A stretch of 64,000 bases of DNA from SKVR01 sp964491395 (lineage in GTDB: Bacteria > Bacteroidota > Bacteroidia > Bacteroidales > UBA7960). A program made the translations under genes and the position numbers. The notes under the pieces were generated by a model. The model had not been told where the DNA came from. It worked only from the letters and a program-made list of their open reading frames with translations, and did not search any database. The stretch covers positions 1 through 64,000 of the forward strand of contig CAZBGI010000012.1 in the NCBI GenBank assembly GCA_964491395.1, given 5' to 3'. Positions 45,601 through 54,174 of this stretch are shown one piece after another. The number at the start of each line of letters is the position of its first letter. The stretch's first letter is position 1.

Positions 45601-46296
45601 AAAGCCATTGCCCCCGGTAACCATCAGGGCAGTGGAGCGCACTTGCTGTTGCCAGTTATCTGCTTCCTCGCAGGCCACGTTGAGGTTGCAGCTTCCGCTG
45701 CTCCCAAAGGATTTGGCAAATTCGTAGGGGTCGCGATAAGCATGAGTGACCATTTCCAGATTTAAAGTCCCTTCAAATGACGCCTCAGCAGGTTCGTAAT
45801 ATTCCACAATAACATAATCTCCCTCTACCAGGGTAGTGGCAAAGTAGCCATCATCCTGGTTGTTGTATTCTGTAAATGCTCCCAGGACCATGCTTTTTTC
45901 CTGGTTGTAAACAAATAGTTGTGCTCCGGGAGGAAGTTCATACTGGTTAAATGTTAAATTCAAGGTGTAAGCTCCTTGAGAATATAAAGCTACTCGCCAT
46001 AGTTTGTCTCCGTTGTCAAGCACATCCCAGATCCCGGCATTGCCAGGGTGGATGTCTACCATAATGTTGTCTCCAAATCGCCAGGGTATATCTTTGATAG
46101 TGTCAAGTATTTTGTCTTCCTCCAGGAGTTTTTTGGTGTCTACGGTTCTTAAAATTTCAACCGGGACATCACTTTTCAATTGTTCAAGGGCAAAACTTGG
46201 AGGTGTTGCCGGGATGGAAATTTGTGCAATGGCCGGGTGGGATATGACCACGGCTACAAAAAAGAATAAGACCGGGGCAAGGGAGAAGTGTTTCAT
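42691..46296 (-). CDS. T9SS-secreted trypsin-like serine protease with InlB-type repeats
   Basis: 1201 residues. Signal peptide (MKHFSLAPVLFFFVAVVISHPAIAQ), pro-region, then an S1-type domain like lysyl endopeptidases: H254 in LFLSANHC, Asp in ASDFWLMEL, S382 in GSSGSP, with many cysteines (about 205-450). Next come a MAM/jelly-roll-like domain (about 565-720, WTQQSEEGEVQWLVG), a fibronectin III-like segment, four divergent InlB-type repeats (about 835-1115; e.g. YLYEQGSEITVVATPDEHWY and YTYGTIASLSAEPVPGYIF) and a T9SS type A sorting domain (AIRLYPNPASTEINIELPG ... GLYLLKAEREG). The expected fate is secretion and attachment at the cell surface. Cleavage specificity is not certain. Single-gene unit, convergent with the encapsulin operon. 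Confidence 0.9.
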   Translation of the reverse strand: MKHFSLAPVLFFFVAVVISHPAIAQISIPATPPSFALEQLKSDVPVEILRTVDTKKLLEEDKILDTIKDIPWRFGDNIMVDIHPGNAGIWDVLDNGDKLWRVALYSQGAYTLNLTFNQYELPPGAQLFVYNQEKSMVLGAFTEYNNQDDGYFATTLVEGDYVIVEYYEPAEASFEGTLNLEMVTHAYRDPYEFAKSFGSSGSCNLNVACEEADNWQQQVRSTALMVTGGNGFCTGALINNTQNDGTPLFLSANHCYRNPSTVVLWFNWQSESCENPPSSPPYNSMSGATQRARHAASDFWLMELNQPVPDEFNPFYAGWNRTLEDTLDEFIIGVHHPSGDIKKFSYAEEGVQQANYLQPPNSGNTHWRIVWSGGTTTEPGSSGSPLFDSQGRIIGQLHGGYAACGNTQPDWYGRLGVSWTGGGSTASRLSDWLDPSGNDVMGIPGFDPLFSGINNPENFVAYATSASDILLEWQLNDSLDNVMVAFSQEDTFGTPEGPYTLGEEIAGGGQVIYLGNDEEFLHQNLMAHQNYHYNIWSYSGDLMYSVGTVTSATTPCGSVDTFPVFEGFNDDEIPGCWTQQSEEGEVQWLVGVGNDDGYPYDSFEGERNVYFKTNSVPEIGSITKLISPLMDLSAWENAELSFYFTNPASQANQDILRVYYRTSTTEEWIELDTYGANQFNWTQAIIPLPELSSKLQIAFEGEGYRGRGISLDQVEIFASSDTQLPVPANVTLELLNGNQPQLQWEINSEDNQENLAIDGFNIYRNENLIHEGNDPLQTSFTDEVLSIGSYNYYLQSRSGETLLSAPSNEVTANIEATGNENELTIVITGQGETSLPEGEYLYEQGSEITVVATPDEHWYFSHWEVNGEEVGSETSIDLTLDTQTVLHAIFNIEQYQVTLQAEPADAAGTLSGEGIYTYGTIASLSAEPVPGYIFLHWQNENHILSTNPNLPLTVTGDQNLTAWFAEHTYELELEVYPPDAGYASGAGTYDANSEVEVMAEPEPGWVFSHWTLVLNLEEEEVSNEAIYSFTLSDNMLLVAHFEPFSPALDISVEGNGTTMPEPGTHVFEYGEELVFTAIPDEGWEFAKWVVNGEDYTVSQFMIYIEENTTALATFEPATGIDDNNPEPAIRLYPNPASTEINIELPGNGEWKISLLNLTGQVLKTLNTGSHARVSLVGLPKGLYLLKAEREGSVLHKRFIAE

Positions 46297-46381
46297 AATC
46301 GTCGGGAATTGTGTTGGGTTTTGGTTTAATTTCTGCCTTTCTGTATTAAATTACAGGAGGGTGAAGGTTTTGGGTTGACAG

Positions 46382-46389
46382 CAAAGATA
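46382..46389 (-). promoter_or_regulatory. -7 box of the protease gene promoter
   Basis: Minus strand TATCTTTG (exact TAnnTTTG), about 85 bases before the ATG. No well-spaced TTTG upstream. Confidence 0.4.
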
Positions 46390-46401
46390 CCCCATATTTA
46401 C

Positions 46402-46427
46402 AAAAAAAGCCGGAATAAATCCGGCTT
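46402..46427 (-). terminator. Terminator after the T9SS protein gene
   Basis: On the minus strand AAGCCGGA / TCCGGCTT with a five-base loop, followed by TTTTTTT. It lies 25 bases after the stop codon of the gene at 46452-47195. Confidence 0.9.
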
Positions 46428-46451
46428 AAAGTAAAAAAAGTGTCGCTTATT

Positions 46452-47195
46452 TTAATTGGCTACAACCAGGCGTTTGCTCTTTACAACCTGATTGTCGATC
46501 AACAGCGAATAAATGTAAATTCCTTTGCTAAGTGAAGAGGTGTTGATTCTTACTCTTTCACTTTCCATGCTCAGATTTTCAGTGCGAACAATGTTGCCCA
46601 GTAAATTTCTTACTACAATTTGTGCATTTTGTACTCCCACCGGTAAGTGATAATCTATCCATGTATGGTCTCGTGCGGGGTTAGGCCTTGCATCATTGAG
46701 TCGCCATTCATGGTTAGCATCAAAACCTGCGATGCCGGATGCTACGGAAATATCAAAAATAACCGTAACCGTAACCGTTTCAAAACTATCCCTGTCGTCA
46801 TAGAACTCGTATTCTACCTGGGAAACTCCTGCCACATTTCCTGTGAAAAACTCCGTGTAAAAATCTTCTGCTTCAGAAGTTTCGTCGCTTCCTAAAATAA
46901 TGGGATCTTCAACATCAAAAATTGCCGGAGAAAAACAGTATCCATTCCAGCAGAAAGAATTATCTGCACCATCTGCTATATTCAGCTCATGTTTTCTTGC
47001 ATAAACTTCCACATCGTCTTCACCTGTGTTGCTAAAATAAATCTGGACTTTGAAATAATCATCTTCGGTAGTCCCATTTACCCTGATAGTGTCATTGGTA
47101 ATATCAATGTTGTTTTCATCTAAAATAACCAACTGAGAATGGGCCTGAAATACAAGGGAAAATAATAAGATAAGGAAGGGTATAAATTTTTTCAT
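46452..47195 (-). CDS. Exported protein with T9SS sorting domain, function unknown
   Basis: 247 residues from the ATG at 47195 (signal peptide MKKFIPFLILLFSLVFQAHS); the frame is open 27 codons further upstream, but that part does not look coding. The mature N-terminal part is an Ig-like/CARDB-type sandwich (VQIYFSNTGEDDVEVYAR ... CWNGYCF with a possible disulfide). The last 75 residues are a T9SS type A sorting domain (LNDARPNPARDHTWIDYHLP ... KGIYIYSLLIDNQVVKSKRL). It has no catalytic motif. Likely a secreted or surface adhesin or structural protein. Confidence 0.82.
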   Translation of the reverse strand: MKKFIPFLILLFSLVFQAHSQLVILDENNIDITNDTIRVNGTTEDDYFKVQIYFSNTGEDDVEVYARKHELNIADGADNSFCWNGYCFSPAIFDVEDPIILGSDETSEAEDFYTEFFTGNVAGVSQVEYEFYDDRDSFETVTVTVIFDISVASGIAGFDANHEWRLNDARPNPARDHTWIDYHLPVGVQNAQIVVRNLLGNIVRTENLSMESERVRINTSSLSKGIYIYSLLIDNQVVKSKRLVVAN

Positions 47196-47756
47196 AATTC
47201 TAAGCATGTTTGAGAGTGTAATTTCTTTGTTTAAACAACAACATAACAAGTAACTAATATACAAATAATGCGCCAAAATTACAAATAATCCAATAATAAT
47301 CTACAATTATCTTCTTTTATTATGTCAAAATTTGTATTGAAAATTTGGGGGAATCGATACTAATTGTTTGTTTGTTTACGTGAAGTCGTTTACTGAATTA
47401 TGCTAAACGGAACCTGCATTGCCGACAAAAATGCATGCAAAATGATTATGTCTATGCGTGTTGAAAGATTGGTATTTGGCGTTATCTGTAAACATCGTTA
47501 ATTTTTTTTCTGCACTTCTGCATATTATTATAATTCAGAATCTCGTGGCTAACAGTGGTTTGGAGGCATGATTAGGGAGTCTGTCTGTTTTTTTACTGAA
47601 ATTTAATGGGATAGTTAGAGTCATTTTCTTTTTAATGAGTTGAAAAATACTTCACCTTAAAAAATTGAAAACTATTTTGGGTTTTAAGAGATATAAGTTT
47701 GTAAATATGTTTATTTTTGTCTGAATTAAAATCCAAACTAACCAAAAATAAAAATC
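47196..47756. other. Divergent intergenic region
   Basis: About 560 AT-rich bases. Possible -7 boxes: minus-strand TAATTTTG (plus 47274-47281) for the gene on the left; TAAGTTTG (47694-47701) and TATTTTTG (47712-47719) for the gene on the right. None has a well-spaced -33 box. No gene is supported. Confidence 0.45.
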
Positions 47757-50225
47757 ATGAAGAGATTTTTACATTTTTTAGCACTTATGGTTGTTGCGGG
47801 AATATTTACCTCGCAGGGACAAGTTTTTGTATCTGAAGAATTCGACAGTGGTACATTTCCTCCTTCCGGTTGGAGCATCTCTGCTCAATCCGGGAACTGG
47901 TCTGCGGTACCCACCTCCAATGCCGGAGGAAACTCTCCGGAAGCACGCCTGAGCTGGGAGCCAGAGTTTAATGGTCAGTCCTATTTAATTGCTCCCGCCA
48001 TTGATTTAACAAATATCAGTGAAGGGCCACTGCTTGTATCATTTAAGCATGCATTAGATTATTATGGAAGTACGGCGCAAATTGGATTTGCTTATCGGGT
48101 AGATGGTGGAAACTGGATAAATCTCTGGTCTCACAATGCTTCTGGAAACGTAGACCCTGAAGTAAAAAGTTTCATTTTAGAGGATGATTTTCCTTTCGAC
48201 AGCGATGAGGTTGAGTTTGCCCTGTTTTTTTCAGGGAATAGTTACAATATTAATTATTGGTATATTGACGATGTGCTTGTTTTCAAGCCGTTCGATTTTG
48301 ATTTGGCTTTAACCGGTATTCAGGTTCCTGAGGTTTTTGCCGGAGAGACTCCTGTAACCGGTACTGTTGAAAATTTAGGAAACCAAACCATCGAATCATT
48401 TGATGTAAACTGGCAAATCAATGATGGAGAAATGTTTACCGAATCTTTCACAGATCTTTCAATAGACCTAACAGAGGAATTCGTTTTTGAAACTGCCTCC
48501 ATGCTGGATCTCGAGCCTGGCGCTCATGTTTTAAATGTTAGTATCAGCAATATTAACGGGCAGTCAGAAGACAATAATCCTGACAATAACGAATTGACCA
48601 GGGAGATATTTGTTGCTCATGGTGCAGTGCAAAGGGTGCCCATGTTTGAGCACTTTACCAGTTCTACTTGCCCTCCCTGCTATACTATAAGCGTTACATT
48701 TGGTCTCAACGACTTTTACAGCGAAAATATAGATGATCTTGCTGTAATAAAATATCAGATGAACTGGCCTGGTAGCGGAGACCCATACTATACTGCTGAA
48801 GGGGGCACCCGCAGAACCTATTATGCTGTTTCCGGAGTACCTTCCCTTTTTGTTGATGGCAATGTAGTTCCTTTTGATTCGAACCTTACGGGAGTAAATG
48901 CCGCTTTTAATCAGTCGTTAAGCAAGCCGGCTTTCGTAAATATAGATGCAGTTAGTTCTTTGGTCGGTAACGAAGTGGTGATAGATGTTGATATTATGCC
49001 GTACATGTCCATTCCTGATGTTAAGCTTCATGCCGCAGTCGTTGAGAAAACCACAACCGAAAATGCGACGACCAACGGCGAAACAGAATTCCATTATGTG
49101 ATGATGAAGATGGTGCCCAATGCCAATGGCACAACCCTCGAGCTTACTGCAACAGAAGAATACACCGATAGCTTTACCATTGATATGACAGGCACCAACG
49201 TTGAAGAAATGGATGACCTTGCAGTGGTTCTGTTTCTGCAGAATGATACTACAAAAGAGATTTATCAGGCAGCCTTTTCTCAGCATGACGCTCAGTTTAG
49301 TGTTGATTTCGATATCGATCATAACGCTGAAAATACCTCTATTGATGGGGAAATCAATATTGAATTCAGTATGCCTGTTGTCAATGTAGATGAATCTGAA
49401 ATTACCAATGAAAATGTAGGCGATCTTATTGACTATACAAAAATGACCCGTGAGGCAGTAGCCTTCACTGCTACTATTTCAGAAGATAAACAGCACATCC
49501 ATATCCTGCCTGATAATCAACTTGATTTTAATACTGAATATCAGGTTCAGCTGGCCTCTGTATTGGCTTCCAATGGAACCGTCAGTGAACCTCAAAGTAT
49601 TGCATTTACTACCCGCGAATCTGCCGGCACACCGGTTGTTACCTTCAGTATTGAAGCCGATCAGGTTAATGTTCCTGTTGATCCGGTTGTTACCATTGAA
49701 CTTAATCAGGCAGTAAGAATGGCCGATGGAGCTGAAATCACCGACGAAAATGTGCAGGATGTTATTATGTTTCATGAAGAGGATCTTCAGGGCGCAAATG
49801 TTGCCTTTGAAGCAACCATTAATGAAGAGAAAACCCTTATCACTCTTACTCCTGTTGATGATCTGGCATCTTTGCAACTTTATATGTTAGGGGTTGGCGA
49901 ACTTCTGGGGATTGATGATGAATTGAGTGATCCCGTTTATATCAACTTCACTACCGAAGAATCACTCTCTGCTGACTTTATTGATGACGATTTGTTGGTT
50001 ATGTATCCCAACCCTGCCAATAAAGAACTTTTTGTAGAAATTCCGGAATCTCTCAACCAAACAACCCTGAAAATTTACAATTCAGTCGGGCAGGTAGTGT
50101 TTACATCCACTACCCTGGATGACAAATTTTCGGTGGATATCCAGGCACTGGATGCAGGTGTGTATTTGGTTGAAGTGGTTTCAGAAAACTTCAGAAGCAA
50201 CAGAAAGGTAATTATTACCCGGTAG
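47757..50225 (+). CDS. T9SS-exported multidomain protein with Omp28-like thioredoxin fold
   Basis: 822 residues. Signal peptide (MKRFLHFLALMVVAGIFTSQG), then a MAM/jelly-roll-like domain (about 22-180: EFDSGTFPPSGWSI ... NINYWYIDDVLVF), a CARDB-like domain (about 180-285), an Omp28-type thioredoxin fold (about 290-520) with C305-P-P-C308 in EHFTSSTCPPCYT, two SbsA/Big_5-type Ig domains (about 525-750) and a T9SS sorting domain (VMYPNPANKELFVEI ... GVYLVEVV). The CPPC site could act as a surface disulfide or redox centre, but this family has no proven activity. The next gene downstream has the same theme with a CGSC site. Confidence 0.88.
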   Translation: MKRFLHFLALMVVAGIFTSQGQVFVSEEFDSGTFPPSGWSISAQSGNWSAVPTSNAGGNSPEARLSWEPEFNGQSYLIAPAIDLTNISEGPLLVSFKHALDYYGSTAQIGFAYRVDGGNWINLWSHNASGNVDPEVKSFILEDDFPFDSDEVEFALFFSGNSYNINYWYIDDVLVFKPFDFDLALTGIQVPEVFAGETPVTGTVENLGNQTIESFDVNWQINDGEMFTESFTDLSIDLTEEFVFETASMLDLEPGAHVLNVSISNINGQSEDNNPDNNELTREIFVAHGAVQRVPMFEHFTSSTCPPCYTISVTFGLNDFYSENIDDLAVIKYQMNWPGSGDPYYTAEGGTRRTYYAVSGVPSLFVDGNVVPFDSNLTGVNAAFNQSLSKPAFVNIDAVSSLVGNEVVIDVDIMPYMSIPDVKLHAAVVEKTTTENATTNGETEFHYVMMKMVPNANGTTLELTATEEYTDSFTIDMTGTNVEEMDDLAVVLFLQNDTTKEIYQAAFSQHDAQFSVDFDIDHNAENTSIDGEINIEFSMPVVNVDESEITNENVGDLIDYTKMTREAVAFTATISEDKQHIHILPDNQLDFNTEYQVQLASVLASNGTVSEPQSIAFTTRESAGTPVVTFSIEADQVNVPVDPVVTIELNQAVRMADGAEITDENVQDVIMFHEEDLQGANVAFEATINEEKTLITLTPVDDLASLQLYMLGVGELLGIDDELSDPVYINFTTEESLSADFIDDDLLVMYPNPANKELFVEIPESLNQTTLKIYNSVGQVVFTSTTLDDKFSVDIQALDAGVYLVEVVSENFRSNRKVIITR

Positions 50226-50255
50226 AGAAGCTGCTTTCCGGATAGTCTTTTTAGT

Positions 50256-50310
50256 GAAAAGGCTGTGTTAGCTGAAGAAGAATCCTTTGTTGGACTGACA
50301 CAGCCTTTTC
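50256..50310. terminator. Bidirectional-looking terminator
   Basis: GAAAAGGCTGTGTTAG / CTGACACAGCCTTTTC, 15 of 16 pairs, 23-base loop, 30 bases after the 822-residue protein's stop. A-rich on the left and T-rich on the right. Confidence 0.7.
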
Positions 50311-50453
50311 GCTTTCCTGCGGTTGAATAATCCGTTAAATTTTAGTAACTTCAGGTTAAAGTTAAATAACTCAATTTGGTTAAAGACTGTACCATCACAA
50401 AGCTTGAAGGCGAGTAGCTGACTCTGGCTTTCAACTTTTAAAACAACCTGCTT

Positions 50454-51842
50454 ATGTTATGCAACCCAATTTTATGTCGTATTCCTTTTCTTGCACTGCT
50501 GCTATTTGCCACTTCTGCAAGCGGCGAACAAAACAATCTCATCCGGTTTGATCGTTTTTTTGGCGGACCCTTGCATAAAACGGCCGAACCTTATACCCTG
50601 GCCGGGGAGATTACCTATATTGGTACGGGTACATTTGAATCCGTCTATCTCAACTGGAAGATAGGTGATGAAGGTGAGATTCATACAACTCTTTTTGATG
50701 AGATATACATTAACCCTCAAATCCCTTTCCGTTTCCAGAATCCGGAAAAGTGGATCCCGGAGCAACCCGGGGAGTATACTTTGCACATGTGGTTTTCAGG
50801 AATCAACGGAGAAGATCCAGATGTGCCGGCCAGCACGACACTTGAGTTTCAGGTAGAAGTTTACGACCAACTCGTGGAACGGCAACTTGTTTTGCTCGAG
50901 AGCTTTTCGAGTATCAATTGCGGTAGTTGTGCAACGGTAACACCGGTTCTTCGGGCGCTTATTGACAACAATCCGGAGAGATATGCCCAAATCTATTATC
51001 ATCCGAACGGATATGAAGGGAGTCCGCTATACCTTTTCAATCCCAAAGATCAGGATTTGCGCAGAGACCATTATGGGGTCTTTTATACCCCGGTATCGGC
51101 AGTGGGTGGATTGTATTTTGGCGGTAGCGAAGGGGTAGAAGAGCAATTTTTTGAGATGGAACTCGGCAAATGGTCAGGGTTTGATTTGAATGGGGAATGG
51201 TTTGTTCATGATACTGATATTTATTTCCACTTACAGGGAGAAGCCTATATTAATCTCGATGACCCTGAAAAAGATTTGAGGCTGTTGGTGGCTGCAGTTC
51301 AGGATAGCGTATTTTTTGAGGAAGCTCCCGGTTCCAACAACGAAAAGGAGTTCTATAGTGCCATGCGGTTCTTCGCCCCTGATGCCAATGGTATCCGGTT
51401 AACTGCCGAACATCAGGATAGTATTGATATTAGCTTGTCTTCCCGATGGTATCCCGAATTGGAAACTGACAGAATGACTCTTGTTCTTTTTGTTCAGGAC
51501 TTGTACAGCAGCGAGATCTACCAGGCTGTTCGCATGGACTACCATCAATTTATGGATCCCGAAGAACCAGATGATCCTACATATGTAAATCAAGCTGTTG
51601 CCGAACCTTTCCGGGTTTATCCTAATCCGGCATCGGATTTGCTTGTGGTTTCTTCTTCGGCAGGCATAGCTGTTGACCAGTTGATACTTTATGACAATAA
51701 CGGAAATGTTGCCATCAATTCTTCCTCGATAGCGGAAGGGGAAAACACAATAGATCTTACCGGTTTACGTCCCGGGTTATACATTTTGAATGTGGTGTCT
51801 GATCAAAACTCATACATCTATAAAGTATCTGTAATACAATAA
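50454..51842 (+). CDS. Omp28-like thioredoxin-fold protein with T9SS sorting domain
   Basis: 462 residues with a signal peptide (hydrophobic LALLLFATSASG). A CARDB-like sandwich (about 25-140), an Omp28-type thioredoxin fold (about 140-375) with C156-G-S-C159 in LLESFSSINCGSCATV, and a C-terminal T9SS sorting domain (FRVYPNPASDLLVVSSS ... GLYILNVVSD). It starts a tight run with a TlpA-like thioredoxin (24 bases later), a predicted outer-membrane protein (2 bases after that) and an Omp28 lipoprotein. Surface or extracellular location is inferred from the sorting domain. Confidence 0.88.
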   Translation: MLCNPILCRIPFLALLLFATSASGEQNNLIRFDRFFGGPLHKTAEPYTLAGEITYIGTGTFESVYLNWKIGDEGEIHTTLFDEIYINPQIPFRFQNPEKWIPEQPGEYTLHMWFSGINGEDPDVPASTTLEFQVEVYDQLVERQLVLLESFSSINCGSCATVTPVLRALIDNNPERYAQIYYHPNGYEGSPLYLFNPKDQDLRRDHYGVFYTPVSAVGGLYFGGSEGVEEQFFEMELGKWSGFDLNGEWFVHDTDIYFHLQGEAYINLDDPEKDLRLLVAAVQDSVFFEEAPGSNNEKEFYSAMRFFAPDANGIRLTAEHQDSIDISLSSRWYPELETDRMTLVLFVQDLYSSEIYQAVRMDYHQFMDPEEPDDPTYVNQAVAEPFRVYPNPASDLLVVSSSAGIAVDQLILYDNNGNVAINSSSIAEGENTIDLTGLRPGLYILNVVSDQNSYIYKVSVIQ

Positions 51843-51866
51843 TCAAACAATCCAAAAAGTCATATT

Positions 51867-52382
51867 ATGAATAATTTTTTCAAAACCATCATTTTACTAT
51901 TTCTGTTTACTGCAAGTACATTTTACGCTACCGCACAGGCTGGCGGAAAGGACCGCATTCCTGCTCATACTATCAAAACCCTCGAAGGAAGAGATTTTCA
52001 AACCACAGCTTTTGAAAATGAGGGCAAACCTTATGTGGTGAGTTTTTGGGCAACCTGGTGTCGTCCTTGTCTTAAAGAACTCAATGCCATAGCAGAGATT
52101 TATGATGAATGGCAGGACATGGGTTTCAAGGTTATTGCAGTAAGTACAGATGACGCCCGCACACGTGCCAACATCCTTCCCATGGTAAACGGTCGTGGAT
52201 GGGAATATGAATTTTATCACGATGAAAATGGTGACTTCCGGCGGGCCATGGGAGTGAATATGGTTCCTCATACTTTTATCCTTAATGGTGAAGGGGAAAT
52301 TGTATCGCAGCACACTTCCTTCTCCGATGGAATGGAGTGGGAAATGTATGACAAAATGATGGAACTGCTTAAGAAAGAGTAA
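51867..52382 (+). CDS. TlpA-like periplasmic thiol-disulfide oxidoreductase
   Basis: 171 residues. Signal peptide (MNNFFKTIILLFLFTASTFYATAQA) and one thioredoxin domain with C65-R-P-C68 in SFWATWCRPCLKEL and the cis-proline in NMVPHTFILNGEG. It is of the AhpC/TSA-Redoxin type (TlpA/ResA class), which usually reduces disulfides in the periplasm. It sits between the CGSC Omp28-like protein and the outer-membrane protein, with only two bases separating it from the latter. Confidence 0.92.
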   Translation: MNNFFKTIILLFLFTASTFYATAQAGGKDRIPAHTIKTLEGRDFQTTAFENEGKPYVVSFWATWCRPCLKELNAIAEIYDEWQDMGFKVIAVSTDDARTRANILPMVNGRGWEYEFYHDENGDFRRAMGVNMVPHTFILNGEGEIVSQHTSFSDGMEWEMYDKMMELLKKE

Positions 52383-52384
52383 GA

Positions 52385-54049
52385 ATGAGGGGAAAATACC
52401 AATTACAGGCAATTGCCACCGGAATAATTCTGGTATTGTATTCTCTGGCATTGCAAAGCCAGGAATTAATGCCCGGAGCGCGCGTTTGGGGAAATTTCCA
52501 GATGGATGCGCAGTACTATCAGAATGATTCGGAAATTCAAACTGATACGGTTCCCGAGAAGATTAGAATGAATGCTTTTCTTAATCTGAATATGGAATAC
52601 CAGGGGCTAACCCTGGGAGTACGCTATGAAAGTTACCAGGGACCCTTGCTGGGATTCGAACCTGCCTATCAGGGAAATGGTATTCCATACAGGTTTGCAT
52701 CTTACAGGCGGGAAGGACTGGAGATTACTGTTGGAAATTTTTATGAGCAATATGGTAATGGGTTGGTATTGAGAACCTACGTTGAGCCCAACCTGGGTAT
52801 AGATAATTCTTTTGACGGGGTACGTCTCCGTTATCAACCTGTCGACGGCATCACCCTGCGTACTCTGATAGGTCAGCAGCGGTTATTTTTCGATAAGGGC
52901 CCCGGGATTGTCAGGGGGGCTGACGCAGAATTCTTCCTCAACCAACTCTGGAGTGGCTTATCCGAATCGCGTGCCCAGTGGACGCTGGGATTGAGCGGTG
53001 TAAGCAAATACCAGCGTGATCAGGACCCACAGCTGAACCTGCCCGAAAACGTAGCCGCTTTCGCCGGGCGAATCAACTTTGTAAGAGGGGGGTTCAACCT
53101 CAACACAGAGTATGCTTATAAAATCAATGATCCCTCTGCCGAAAATAACCTGATTTACCGGCACGGCGAAGCACTAACCGTGAGTACCTCTTATTCGGTC
53201 AGCGGTTTCGGATTGTTGCTTTCAGCCAAACGCATTGATAATATGAGCTTTCGATCCAACCGGAATGCAAGAGGCAATGATCTGCACATCAACTATCTGC
53301 CCGCCATGACACGCCAGCATGTTTACAGCCTTACCGGGATGTATCCCTATGCCACCCAACCCAATGGAGAAATCGGAGCGCTGGCAGAGATGACTTTCCG
53401 CCTGCCCCGTAAGTCTTTGCTGGGTGGACCCTACGGTACGACCGTAGTAATGAACTTCAGCCTGGCCAATGCTATTGATAAGCAACCCGCAAACGACACA
53501 ACAGCCATAGGTCAAAGAGGTACCGATGGATATACTTCTGATTTTTTTTCCATTGGCGACGAAAAATACTTTCGTGACTTGAATGTAGAAGTGAGCCGCA
53601 GATTCTCAAGAGAGCTCAAAGGGAGCTTCACCTATATGAATCTTTTCTACAATCAGAATGTCATTGAGGGATATAGTGATAAGGAAGATGTAAGAGCTCA
53701 TATATTTGTAGCAGATATTACTTACCGTTTGCCGAACCGACGTTCATTAAGAACCGAAGTGCAGCATCTGGCAACCGAACAGGACGACGGGAGCTGGGCC
53801 ATGGGCCTGGTGGAACTGAATATCTCTCCCCGGTGGTTTGTTTCGCTTGCAGACCAGTATAATTATGGCAACAAAGAGGAAGCAGACCGCAACCACTATT
53901 ATACCCTCAGCGCCGGGTACACATACAATGCCAATCGCATTGCCATGAGCTTCGGGCGGCAGCGGGAAGGAATCATCTGTGTGGGTGGTGTCTGCCGGGT
54001 CGTTCCCGCCTCTTCCGGCCTGACATTGAATATTACAAGCAGTTTTTAA
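52385..54049 (+). CDS. Predicted outer-membrane beta-barrel protein (DUF6029-like)
   Basis: 554 residues, signal peptide ending near ALQSQ. The whole mature protein is alternating beta strands with aromatic girdles (VWGNFQMDAQYYQND, LNLNMEYQGLTLGVRYESYQG, YYTLSAGYTYNANRIAMSFG) and a C-terminal LTLNITSSF ending in Phe, the mark of an outer-membrane barrel. It resembles the DUF6029 group found beside TlpA/Omp28 genes in Bacteroidota; that name is from memory and should be treated as tentative. It contains two cysteines near the end (IICVGGVCRVV) that could be a substrate of the neighbouring thioredoxins. Confidence 0.82.
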   Translation: MRGKYQLQAIATGIILVLYSLALQSQELMPGARVWGNFQMDAQYYQNDSEIQTDTVPEKIRMNAFLNLNMEYQGLTLGVRYESYQGPLLGFEPAYQGNGIPYRFASYRREGLEITVGNFYEQYGNGLVLRTYVEPNLGIDNSFDGVRLRYQPVDGITLRTLIGQQRLFFDKGPGIVRGADAEFFLNQLWSGLSESRAQWTLGLSGVSKYQRDQDPQLNLPENVAAFAGRINFVRGGFNLNTEYAYKINDPSAENNLIYRHGEALTVSTSYSVSGFGLLLSAKRIDNMSFRSNRNARGNDLHINYLPAMTRQHVYSLTGMYPYATQPNGEIGALAEMTFRLPRKSLLGGPYGTTVVMNFSLANAIDKQPANDTTAIGQRGTDGYTSDFFSIGDEKYFRDLNVEVSRRFSRELKGSFTYMNLFYNQNVIEGYSDKEDVRAHIFVADITYRLPNRRSLRTEVQHLATEQDDGSWAMGLVELNISPRWFVSLADQYNYGNKEEADRNHYYTLSAGYTYNANRIAMSFGRQREGIICVGGVCRVVPASSGLTLNITSSF

Positions 54050-54174
54050 TGAACCGGTATTTTTTATTTTAAGGGAAAATTGATCTGTTGTGCCCGATTA
54101 AGGATGTTTACCAGGAAAAATCTGAACCCCTGTTTAATGAATTGATCAGATCCCGCTATTAAAAAAAAAGAATT

